Assembly: GCA_029861955.1 (NCBI GenBank)
Contig: JAOTYK010000019.1
Coordinates: 1 to 64,000, forward strand
Origin: Acidobacteriota bacterium
GTDB lineage: Bacteria; Acidobacteriota; Polarisedimenticolia; Polarisedimenticolales; Polarisedimenticolaceae
DNA length: 64,000 bases
Reading direction: 5' to 3'
The notes under the pieces are model-generated. The model saw only the letters and a program-made list of their open reading frames with translations, searched no databases and was not told the DNA's origin. Positions 41,427 to 48,921 of the stretch are shown piece after piece; positions within the stretch are counted from its first letter, which is position 1; every line of letters begins with the position of its first letter. The position numbers and the translations under genes are program-made.

Positions 41427-42557
41427 GTGGCCAAGAGGAGCCCGAAGAGCCAAAAGGCACAGCTTGATCGAAAGACGATCGGCTCGATCCGCGAGGTGGC
41501 CGAGGGCATCGACAAGCGTATCGGCAGGGGGCGAAAACCGGAGATCACATTTCCCGTCCGCTCGCTCGGCAACGTTCGCTATGACCCGCGCAAGGGGTAC
41601 TTTGAAATCGGCCGCGATCGATCCACGCGGACCCTGACGGTCAACACCGCCAAGACATTTGCGCAGACCCTGAAGATGATGGGTCTGTCGAAGGAGTTGG
41701 TGGAGACCAGCGACTTTGCAACCAAGCGGGATGCCTATTACCAGTCAAAGAACTGGGGGGATGCGCACTTCGACGAGCAGAGCGAGTCCGACACCGTCAT
41801 GGACGATATCGAGGCGATGTTCTCAATCCATGGCATCAGTCGTGAGCAGCTTCGTTACATCCCGGACGAACACGGTGGGTCGGTCGCGGGTGAGCTCATC
41901 GTCAACGACACCGATATAGAGACGGGTAAGACCGAGCGAATCGATTGCACCCGTTTTGGTTCCGGCGCGTATTCAATTCCGTCGATGGTCGAACAGCTGA
42001 CGTTCGAGACCAAGGCCAAGTTCGTTCTCTGTATCGAGACGGGCGGAATGTTTCAGCGCTTGCAGAGCCACAAGTTCTGGAAGAAGTCCCGCTGCATCTT
42101 GATCTCGATGGCAGGCGTTCCGACCCGAGCGACCCGGCGTTTCGTTCGACGCCTCTCGGACCAATGCAAGTTGCCGGTCTACGCGTTCGTGGACTGCGAT
42201 CCCTACGGCATCTCAAATATCTATCGGACACTCAAGGTCGGGTCGGGCAACGCGGCACACATCAATCGCTTTTTCTGTGTCCCGACGACATCGTTCCTGG
42301 GAGTCACGCCCCAGGACATCATCGACTTCGAGTTGCCGACCCATCCGCTGAAGGACGTCGATAAGAAGCGGGCCAGCGATGCGCTCAAGAATGATCCGTT
42401 CTTCAAGCGTCACAAGCCGTGGCAGAAGGCCGTCGAGCAGATGTTGAAGATGGGGGTTCGCGCGGAACAGCAGTCCCTTGCCAAGTGGGGTCTCAACTAC
42501 GTGATCGACGTGTACTTGCCGAGAAAACTGAAGAATCCCAAGGCGTTTTTGCCCTGA
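41427..42557 (+). CDS. DNA topoisomerase VI subunit A / Spo11 homologue
   Basis: A 376-residue protein matching topoisomerase VI-A end to end. The catalytic tyrosine region is TKRDAYYQSKN (Tyr104 or Tyr105). The Toprim domain has its acidic residues in LCIETGG (Glu204) and FVDCDPYGISN (Asp256, Asp258), close to the positions in archaeal Top6A. The enzyme makes double-strand breaks with a covalent tyrosine link and normally works with the ATPase subunit B. No subunit B lies in this window. The start is GTG at 41427, 4 bp after the OPT stop with CAGGAG upstream. It could be a real Topo VI whose B gene is elsewhere, or a B-independent relative. Confidence 0.87.
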   Translation: MAKRSPKSQKAQLDRKTIGSIREVAEGIDKRIGRGRKPEITFPVRSLGNVRYDPRKGYFEIGRDRSTRTLTVNTAKTFAQTLKMMGLSKELVETSDFATKRDAYYQSKNWGDAHFDEQSESDTVMDDIEAMFSIHGISREQLRYIPDEHGGSVAGELIVNDTDIETGKTERIDCTRFGSGAYSIPSMVEQLTFETKAKFVLCIETGGMFQRLQSHKFWKKSRCILISMAGVPTRATRRFVRRLSDQCKLPVYAFVDCDPYGISNIYRTLKVGSGNAAHINRFFCVPTTSFLGVTPQDIIDFELPTHPLKDVDKKRASDALKNDPFFKRHKPWQKAVEQMLKMGVRAEQQSLAKWGLNYVIDVYLPRKLKNPKAFLP

Positions 42558-42565
42558 AACGATGT

Positions 42566-43120
42566 TCAGGCCTCGCCGCCGTGCGTCGGGACCATCGCTG
42601 CCGGATCGATCCCGAGGTCGCGGAACGACGCCTCCCATAGCCTCGCCGGGGCCGTATCGAGGATCGCCCGTGGGTCGGCGGGCGCAATGACCCAGGACCC
42701 TGCGCTGATTTCTTGTTCGAGTTGTCCGGCACCCCATCCCGAGTACCCGGCGAAGCAGTGGTAGTGGCGCTGTTGTACGCCGCACAGGCGTCGGAGCGTA
42801 TCTCGCGAGGCGCTGAACTGTAGCCCGTCCATCACGGCCTGAGCATCCTCGTCCTCCGTCTCGTCGCCGAAGAGGACGAGACCATGATCCGGTTGAACCG
42901 GACCTCCGCTTCGAACCCGCTTCTGACTAGGACCGTGGTAGGGGATCCCCTGGTCGCGACACAGGTCCGCAAGTTTCAATTCGCTCTCGTGATTGACGAC
43001 GACGCCGAGGGCGCCCTCTTCGTTGTTCTCGAGGAGAAGGACGACCGCTCGTCGAAAGCTGGGATCCATGAGGTGGGGTGCCGCGATCAACAAACCGGGC
43101 GCGAGTGTCGCTTCATCCAT
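42566..43120 (-). CDS. YqgE/AlgH family protein
   Basis: 184 residues with the family opening LAPGLLIAAPHLMDPSFRRAVVLL, abbreviated LAPGLLIAAP..DPSFRRAVVLL. It continues with the conserved segments GALGVVVNH, SGGPVQPDHGLVLF and FAGYSGWGAGQLEQE. The length is typical. The fold is known but the biochemical function is not settled; in pseudomonads AlgH is linked to regulation. It is convergent with the topoisomerase-like gene and divergent from the receiver-only response regulator. Confidence 0.92.
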   Translation of the reverse strand: MDEATLAPGLLIAAPHLMDPSFRRAVVLLLENNEEGALGVVVNHESELKLADLCRDQGIPYHGPSQKRVRSGGPVQPDHGLVLFGDETEDEDAQAVMDGLQFSASRDTLRRLCGVQQRHYHCFAGYSGWGAGQLEQEISAGSWVIAPADPRAILDTAPARLWEASFRDLGIDPAAMVPTHGGEA

Positions 43121-43206
43121 CCCCTAATGATGCCTCGAAACCGTGCGGCGCGCAGGCGAATTCTCGCCGTCTGGCATCTTGGCCACCGTTGCCTATACAT
43201 AAACAG

Positions 43207-43584
43207 GTGAAGATACTGGTCATCGACGACGAAGAAGCCGTTCGCGATCTCATTCGGGAGATCCTCGAGGAGATGGGCAACGACTGTGTCTGTGCCGATA
43301 GCGCAGACGCGGCAGACGAGGTGCTGGGGCATCACGCGATCGATGCGGTGACGCTGGATCTGGGAATGCCCGGGCGCGGAGGGCTCGAATGGCTCGAAGA
43401 GCTGTACGAGAGCCACCCGGAACTCGCCCAACGCACGGTGGTCATTACCGGCGCATGCCTTGAGGCCGATTCGGTGGAGCGACTGGCCGCCTGCGGTGCA
43501 GGAATCGTCGCAAAACCGTTCACTGTAGAGTCTCTTTTCGAGATCGTCCGAACCCAGTTGAGGGACGACGGCAAACCCAATTGA
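43207..43584 (+). CDS. Receiver-only response regulator (CheY-like)
   Basis: 125 residues, a single receiver domain with all key residues: the acidic pair DD at 7-8, the phospho-accepting Asp51 in DLGMPG, Thr81 in VITGA and Lys103 in VAKPF. There is no output domain, so it should signal by protein contact like CheY or Spo0F. The start is GTG at 43207 (VKILVIDDEE); the ribosome site is weak. No histidine kinase is nearby. Its TGA stop overlaps the -35 box of the tRNA-Cys promoter. Confidence 0.85.
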   Translation: MKILVIDDEEAVRDLIREILEEMGNDCVCADSADAADEVLGHHAIDAVTLDLGMPGRGGLEWLEELYESHPELAQRTVVITGACLEADSVERLAACGAGIVAKPFTVESLFEIVRTQLRDDGKPN

Positions 43585-43609
43585 CCGTCCGACCAAGGAC
43601 CGCTATATT
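43581..43609 (+). promoter_or_regulatory. Sigma-70 promoter of tRNA-Cys
   Basis: TTGACC and TATATT are separated by exactly 17 bp, with the predicted start about 5 bases before the tRNA. It is one of the best matches to a housekeeping promoter in the window. The -35 box overlaps the stop codon of the response-regulator gene. Confidence 0.75.
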
Positions 43610-43620
43610 TCCGTGGCTCT

Positions 43621-43695
43621 GGCGGCGTGGCCAAGTGGTAAGGCAGAGCTCTGCAAAAGCTCCACTCGCCGGTTCGAATCCGGCCGCCGCCTCCA
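43621..43695 (+). tRNA. tRNA-Cys (anticodon GCA), CCA encoded
   Basis: A complete cloverleaf: acceptor GGCGGCG with CGCCGCC, anticodon stem GAGCT with AGCTC around loop CTGCAAA (anticodon GCA), and T-arm GCCGG-TTCGAAT-CCGGC. The discriminator is T and the gene encodes the terminal CCA. The U73 discriminator and GCA anticodon are the identity set for cysteine. The convergent methyltransferase gene ends four bases downstream, and no terminator is evident. Confidence 0.97.
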
Positions 43696-43699
43696 GCAT

Positions 43700-44299
43700 C
43701 TACTTCCGGAGCACGAAGACTGAGTAGTCCCAGAGCCCGGCGCGGATCGCGTCGCGGCGGACGATCTCGAAGCGACGCCCCAGCCGCGGTTCGTACCAAC
43801 TGGCGGGTCGGATGACGTCGCCGGCGTCTAGACTCTGGAGAGCCTTTCCCAGCAGGTTGAATCGCGAAGCGGTCGGCGCATCTTCGATCAGAAGCAGGCT
43901 CCCACCCGGCGCCAACACTCGGTGTAGCTCGTCGAGGCAACCATCGACCTGCCCATCGGGAAGGTGGTGCAAAAATCCGACCACGAGGATCCTCGCAAAC
44001 ACACCGGAACGAAATCCACTCTGCAGTGCATCGGATCGCAAGAATCGGTGCCCGGGGAACTTCCGACGTGCGTGATGCAGCAGTCGTTCATCTAGATCGG
44101 CACCCACGTAGTCACCACCGGAAAACAGAGGAGCGTAGATCCCGGTGCCGCAGGGAAGGTCGAGGAGCAGTCCCGATCCATCGCCCAATTCGCGCTCGAT
44201 GACCTCACGCTCACGACGATGACCGGCTTCAATGACGCTACGGGAAAGATCCCACAGAGGTGGATAACTCACCGCCTTTAGGAGTAGCCTCTTGAACAT
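43700..44299 (-). CDS. SAM-dependent methyltransferase (class I)
   Basis: 199 residues from the ATG at 44299. The SAM-binding motif I is LLLDLPCGTGIYAPL, then VGADLDERLLHHAR (motif II acidic residue) and VLAPGGSLLLIED. The acceptor is unknown; the position at the edge of the glycan island suggests a sugar, lipid or quinone. The start is uncertain: this ATG has no ribosome site and overlaps the start codon of the divergent methyltransferase gene (CATG). The frame is open 21 codons further upstream, to 44362. Confidence 0.83.
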   Translation of the reverse strand: MFKRLLLKAVSYPPLWDLSRSVIEAGHRREREVIERELGDGSGLLLDLPCGTGIYAPLFSGGDYVGADLDERLLHHARRKFPGHRFLRSDALQSGFRSGVFARILVVGFLHHLPDGQVDGCLDELHRVLAPGGSLLLIEDAPTASRFNLLGKALQSLDAGDVIRPASWYEPRLGRRFEIVRRDAIRAGLWDYSVFVLRK

Positions 44300-45029
44300 G
44301 GAGGAGCGAGAGTACCATAGCCTTCGTGCCGCCGAAGATCGCCATTGGTGGTTCGTCAGCACTCAGAAGCACGTCGTACGCTGCGTGCGTTCGGCCACGC
44401 GACGGACTCCGTTGCAAGTGTTGGACGCAGGGTGTGGAACAGGAGGCTTGGCCAGTCGTCTCCGTCGTCTGGGCACCGTTCGCTGCATCGATGCGTCGCC
44501 GATCGCCGTTGAATACACGCGCGCTCGAGGCCTGGAACATGTCAACTGCTCAGAACTCATGACGGCGGAACTCGAGGATAACTCTCTGGACGCGATCACG
44601 TCCGTCGATGTGCTTTACCATGCCGGCGTCAAGGATCCGCAGGCCGTCGCAACGAGGTTGGGTCGCGCACTTCGGCCAGGTGGGGTCCTGGTCTTGCATC
44701 TTCCGGCATTCGAAATCTTTCGTGGTCCCCACGATCAAAGGGTTCACACCCGGAAGCGCTTTCGTCGCTCCGAAGTTCGCGAGCTGCTTGCGAATGCCGG
44801 ACTCGATGTGCGGCATGTCTCGTATCGTGTGACCGCGCTATTGCCGTTGATCTTGGTCTGGCGGTGGGTGCAACGCAAGAGTCCTACATCCGATATTCGG
44901 ACCCCGGTGGCACCAATTAATCGACTGTTACTCTGGATTGCCGATATCGAGAACCGAATATCGACCGTCCTTCCATTGCCATTTGGGTTGTCGGTTTATG
45001 CAATCGCTCGAAAGGCCGACGAGCGATGA
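44298..45029 (+). CDS. SAM-dependent methyltransferase of the glycan island
   Basis: 243 residues from the ATG at 44298; the TTG at 44292 has a better-spaced GGAG and may be the true start. Motif I is VLDAGCGTGGLASRL, and the segment LGRALRPGGVLVLHLPA is typical of Methyltransf_11/23 enzymes. The opening EYHSLRAAEDRHWWF is common in methyltransferases of polysaccharide and lipid clusters. It is coupled to the membrane glycosyltransferase by a four-base ATGA overlap, so it probably modifies a sugar or polyprenol intermediate. Confidence 0.85.
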   Translation: MEEREYHSLRAAEDRHWWFVSTQKHVVRCVRSATRRTPLQVLDAGCGTGGLASRLRRLGTVRCIDASPIAVEYTRARGLEHVNCSELMTAELEDNSLDAITSVDVLYHAGVKDPQAVATRLGRALRPGGVLVLHLPAFEIFRGPHDQRVHTRKRFRRSEVRELLANAGLDVRHVSYRVTALLPLILVWRWVQRKSPTSDIRTPVAPINRLLLWIADIENRISTVLPLPFGLSVYAIARKADER

Positions 45030-46615
45030 TTGTCGACCGACCTACCTTCTCATTGTGGGTCCCGCTTGGACTTTTCGTCGTTATGACGATGTTCGGCATT
45101 TCGATCCACGAAATGTGGCGAGACGAGCTGGAAATCTGGCTCGTGGCGCGTGACAGCGGATCGCCGCTCGACCTGTTGCGAAATCTCAAGACGCAGGGGC
45201 ACCCAGCGTTGTGGTACGTACTGGTCTACATCGTGACGCGTGTGTCCCATAACCCTCTGACTATGCAGTTGCTCAGCGTCGGCATTGGTGCGTGCACGGC
45301 GTACGGGATCCTGCGGTATGCACCGTTTACGGTGTTTCAGCGTTGGATGCTCGTATTCGGTTACTACTGTCTCTACGAATACACGGTCATCAGTCGGCAC
45401 TACGGATTGGCGGTTCTGCTGGTCTGCCTGTTTTGCATCCGCTTCGTGAAGACGCGTCGCCTCGATGGCATGGGCGTGCTGTGGTTGTTCCTTCTCGCCA
45501 ATACCACCCTGCAGGGAGCGATCTTCGCCTCCCATATTCTCTTGATCATCGTGTTTCGATTCGGTTTTCGAGCCGGTTGGGACGAGCTTCGTGCCGACCG
45601 CAAGCTTCTGGCGCGGAGCGGTCTGGTGGTGCTCGGTGTCGTGGTTGGCGTGGCGCAGGTTGTGTTCGAGGGGCTGATGATGGGAGATGCCCATCTGGGC
45701 GTCCATCAACCCACCTGGGACCTGGCTTGGGTCGGCGGCGCGCTTTCGACGGTGACGACCGGCTGGGTCGCGCTGCCAAATCCTGCGGAGTTCCATCTGT
45801 GGAATTCCACCGTCCTCTCGGCGCTGCCCGATTCCTTCGCGACCGCGGTCGGTGCCTTGCTTGGGATCGTCATTATCGTAACGGCAATCAGGCAACTCTC
45901 GCGTCAGCGGACCCTGAGTGTTGTCTTTGCTCTCGGGTCGATCGTCCTGCTCGCTATCGTCCTGTTTGTCTGGTTTGGATCGATGCGGCATCACGGTCAG
46001 CTGTTCCTGTGGTTTGTAACCTGCTGTTGGCTATGGTACGGGCTCGAGTCCGAAACGACTCCGGCGGCCGAGACGCCGCGTCCAGGTGGCGTCTTCCTGA
46101 CCGCAACCCTGGGTCTCCAGGTCGTGGCCATGGTCTTGTTGTTCGTGGCGGACGTTCGTCATCCATTCTCGAACGCTCGCGCCGTGGGTGAGCACCTCTC
46201 ACGACCGGAATTTTCGGGCGTGCCCGTTGTTGGCAGCGTCGACTATGCGGCGGAACCCGTGGCGGCGTATCGACCCGGCCCGATCTACTACCCCGAGAAC
46301 GACCACTTTGGAACGTTCATCGACTGGGGACCCCGTCGGCGTCACGTGCCGGTGTCGGAAGTCCTCGAAGATGCGCGACGTTTGTCGATCGAGAGCGGCA
46401 GCGATGTGGTCGTCGTACTCAACTACCCACCGGCGAATATGCGGATCGGGGATGTCAAGCCCTACGATGGAGGATCGGTTCTTCGCTACTTTGGCCAGTT
46501 CGGCGGAGCGCTCGTCGCGGACGAGAATTATCATCTCCTCCAGTTGGCGACTCGTCCCGCGATTCCGTCGGACGACAACGTTGACAGGTCTCCGGACCGA
46601 CCGGATAATGAATAA
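45026..46615 (+). CDS. GT-C fold membrane glycosyltransferase (PMT/ArnT-like)
   Basis: A 529-residue multi-spanning protein with about ten hydrophobic helices. The first extracytoplasmic loop begins HEMWRDELEIWLVARDSG, carrying the acidic DE typical of GT-C enzymes that use polyprenyl-phosphate sugars. The last 130 residues form a soluble domain. It should act on the periplasmic side, transferring a sugar to lipid, glycan or protein. It overlaps the preceding methyltransferase by four bases, and the GT2 gene follows 27 bp later; that enzyme may make its polyprenyl-phosphate sugar donor. Confidence 0.8.
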   Translation: MIVDRPTFSLWVPLGLFVVMTMFGISIHEMWRDELEIWLVARDSGSPLDLLRNLKTQGHPALWYVLVYIVTRVSHNPLTMQLLSVGIGACTAYGILRYAPFTVFQRWMLVFGYYCLYEYTVISRHYGLAVLLVCLFCIRFVKTRRLDGMGVLWLFLLANTTLQGAIFASHILLIIVFRFGFRAGWDELRADRKLLARSGLVVLGVVVGVAQVVFEGLMMGDAHLGVHQPTWDLAWVGGALSTVTTGWVALPNPAEFHLWNSTVLSALPDSFATAVGALLGIVIIVTAIRQLSRQRTLSVVFALGSIVLLAIVLFVWFGSMRHHGQLFLWFVTCCWLWYGLESETTPAAETPRPGGVFLTATLGLQVVAMVLLFVADVRHPFSNARAVGEHLSRPEFSGVPVVGSVDYAAEPVAAYRPGPIYYPENDHFGTFIDWGPRRRHVPVSEVLEDARRLSIESGSDVVVVLNYPPANMRIGDVKPYDGGSVLRYFGQFGGALVADENYHLLQLATRPAIPSDDNVDRSPDRPDNE

Positions 46616-46642
46616 CGCCTTCGTCATCAAATAGATAGCACC

Positions 46643-47599
46643 TTGATCAACCACTCTTCCGACCACCAATTGTCCTTCGTCATCCCGGTCTTCAACGGGT
46701 CGAAGAGTATTGGGGGCGTCGTCGAGCAGATCCACGCCCAGTACGCGGATCTCCGTTTCGAGGTGATCCTGGTCAACGATGGTTCCGTCGACGACTCGGA
46801 GCGGGTTTGCGCGGAGTTGTCGCGTCGATATCCCGCGACGGTGACATTCGTCCATCTGGCGAGGAACTTCGGCGAGCATTCCGCCGTTCTGGCCGGTCTG
46901 CATCACACCCGGGGAGAGTACGTCGCCGTACTGGATGACGATGGCCAGAATCCGCCGGAAGAGGTCCGCAGTCTTTATGACGCCATCCGAAAACATGGCC
47001 AGGACGTGGTCTATGGGCGTTATCGCGTCAAGCAGCATGGGTTGATCCGTAACCTCGCCAGTCGTTTCAACGATCGGGTGGCAAATCTGATGTTACGGAA
47101 ACCGAAGGACCTGTACCTGTCCAGTTTCAAGGTGATGAATCGTTTCGTCGTCGACCAGATCACTCGCTACGAGGGGTCGTTTCCCTACATCGACGGACTC
47201 ATCCTGCGCACGACCACCAATCTTGGTCAGGTGGATGTCGATCATCGGCAGCGAGAAGGATCCTCCTCGACCTACACGTTGCGGAAACTGACTCGCCTCT
47301 GGCTGAACATGTTCCTGAACTTCTCGATCATCCCACTGAGAATCTCCTCGCTACTGGGACTGGTCACGTCCGGGATCGGGCTTGTTCTATTGGTGGCGAT
47401 CGTGATCGACAAGCTCTACTTCAACGCCGACGTCACGGCTGGTATCCCGACGGTTCTCGTGCTCGTCGTGTTCTTCTCCGGCGTTCAACTCGTCATCCTC
47501 GGAACGATCGGCGAGTATCTCGGGCGACTCTTCCTCGATCACTCGAAGACTCCCCAGTTTGTGATTCGCTACGTGCAACGCGACGGACAGGAGCGATGA
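46643..47599 (+). CDS. Family 2 glycosyltransferase, polyprenyl-phosphate sugar synthase type
   Basis: 318 residues with a GT-A domain (LSFVIPVFNGSKSIGG, ILVNDGSVDDSE, then the metal motif VLDDDGQNPP) and two C-terminal membrane helices (about 235-300, for example LLGLVTSGIGLVLLVAIVI). This is the layout of ArnC/GtrB-type enzymes that load a nucleotide sugar onto undecaprenyl phosphate. The start is TTG at 46643 with a weak ribosome site; no other start fits the domain. The epimerase gene starts within its last four bases. Confidence 0.9.
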   Translation: MINHSSDHQLSFVIPVFNGSKSIGGVVEQIHAQYADLRFEVILVNDGSVDDSERVCAELSRRYPATVTFVHLARNFGEHSAVLAGLHHTRGEYVAVLDDDGQNPPEEVRSLYDAIRKHGQDVVYGRYRVKQHGLIRNLASRFNDRVANLMLRKPKDLYLSSFKVMNRFVVDQITRYEGSFPYIDGLILRTTTNLGQVDVDHRQREGSSSTYTLRKLTRLWLNMFLNFSIIPLRISSLLGLVTSGIGLVLLVAIVIDKLYFNADVTAGIPTVLVLVVFFSGVQLVILGTIGEYLGRLFLDHSKTPQFVIRYVQRDGQER

Positions 47600-48582
47600 G
47601 CCGGTTCTATCGCGACAAGCGGGTTCTCGTGACAGGGGGTGCCGGGTTTATCGGCAGCAATCTGGCGATCCGGCTGACGAAACTCGGTGCATCCGTTCAC
47701 GTCGTCGATTCGCTCGCACCGAGATTCGGAGCAAGCCTGACGAATCTCGATCCATATCGCGACGAGATGCAGATCAGCCTGGAAGACGTACGAGACCAGG
47801 ATGCCCTCGGGAAGATCGTTCCGGGCGTCGACCTGATATTCAGCCTCGCCGGCCAGGTCAGCCATCTCGACAGCATGCAGGACCCCCATGGGGATCTGGA
47901 AATCAACTGCGAGAGTCAGCTTTCCCTGTTGGAGTGTTGCCGCCACGGGAATCCGCAGTCGACCATCGTCTTCGCAAGTACGCGGCAACTCTATGGGCGT
48001 CCACAGTACGTCCCGGTCGACGAGGATCATCCTCTGCATCCCGTCGACGTCAACGGCATCAACAAGCTCGCGGCGGAGATGTACTACACCCTCTATCAAG
48101 AGGTCTACGGCATGCAGACGGTGAGTCTGCGGCTGACAAACACCTATGGGCCTCGCATGGATCTCAAGACGGGGCGAAAGGGATTTGTCGGTGTGTTCCT
48201 CGATCGCGCATTGAAGGGGCAGGAGATCGAGTTGTTCGGCGACGGGAGCCAACGACGCGACTTCAACTACATCGACGACGTCTGCGATGCCCTGCTGCTT
48301 GCGGGTGAGACGCCGTCATTGCAGGGCGGGGTGTTCAACCTCGGTGCGCGAGAAACCTACTCCCTGCGCGAGTTTGCGGAAATGCTGCGTCAATTCTCGG
48401 TTTTCGAGATCCGTTGCGTGCCGTTTCCGCCCGACCGCAAGGCGATCGATATCGGTGACTATGCGGGCAATTTCGATCGGTTCGCCGCCGCGAGTGGGTG
48501 GAACCCACAAGTCGGGCTGGAAGAGGGGCTCCGTCGTACGGTGGAGTACTTTCGACAACAGCCCGACGATCGATCGCAGTAA
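47596..48582 (+). CDS. NAD-dependent epimerase/dehydratase (extended SDR)
   Basis: 328 residues. The Rossmann motif is VTGGAGFIGSNLA near the N-terminus, with FASTRQLYG as the serine segment and NTYGPRM. The catalytic YxxxK position reads NGINK: the lysine is kept but the tyrosine is asparagine. This VNGINK form occurs in a subgroup of sugar-nucleotide SDRs, so it is probably a lineage trait rather than damage. It should change the sugar of a nucleotide donor for the cluster's glycosyltransferases. It overlaps the GT2 gene by four bases. Confidence 0.9.
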   Translation: MSRFYRDKRVLVTGGAGFIGSNLAIRLTKLGASVHVVDSLAPRFGASLTNLDPYRDEMQISLEDVRDQDALGKIVPGVDLIFSLAGQVSHLDSMQDPHGDLEINCESQLSLLECCRHGNPQSTIVFASTRQLYGRPQYVPVDEDHPLHPVDVNGINKLAAEMYYTLYQEVYGMQTVSLRLTNTYGPRMDLKTGRKGFVGVFLDRALKGQEIELFGDGSQRRDFNYIDDVCDALLLAGETPSLQGGVFNLGARETYSLREFAEMLRQFSVFEIRCVPFPPDRKAIDIGDYAGNFDRFAAASGWNPQVGLEEGLRRTVEYFRQQPDDRSQ

Positions 48583-48921
48583 CACAATCGTCAGCGTATC
48601 GTCGTAACCGTCGCCCGACACCGCTCGCGGGGTTGCGTCCGATGGGAAGTCACCCTCATGTGTCCATGATTCGTCATTTCATGCGAAGTGGCGATACTGT
48701 AAGCGACCCGCCGTCCAGCGGCGTCGCAACACGCCTTCGTGACGGATTCGAATGACGATCGTGTGAGCGGCTGCCACCCAGTGGTTCATTGACGATCAAC
48801 ACCGGTGTCCACCCGTTTCCGGTAATTCCCGTTCTTCGTGTTTGTCGTGGTACTGGCATGGAACTGGCAGTGTGACGTGTCGCTGCACGTCCCTGTTTCA
48901 GCGATGCGGCCAGGAGGCGAC
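48583..48921. other. 339-bp gene-free region before the secreted discoidin/PKD gene
   Basis: No credible reading frame or RNA gene is seen. A small perfect hairpin CGCCG-TCCAG-CGGCG lies near 48709-48723 without a T-run. Near the right end is a possible sigma-54 promoter (48853-48869). The rest holds nothing that can be named. Confidence 0.5.
48853..48869 (+). promoter_or_regulatory. Possible sigma-54 (-24/-12) promoter
   Basis: CTGGCATG followed by TGGCA keeps the invariant GG and GC with the required ten bases between them. It differs from consensus (TGGCAC, TTGCA) at one base in each box. It would give a leader of about 40 bases before the ATG at 48922. Confidence 0.3.
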
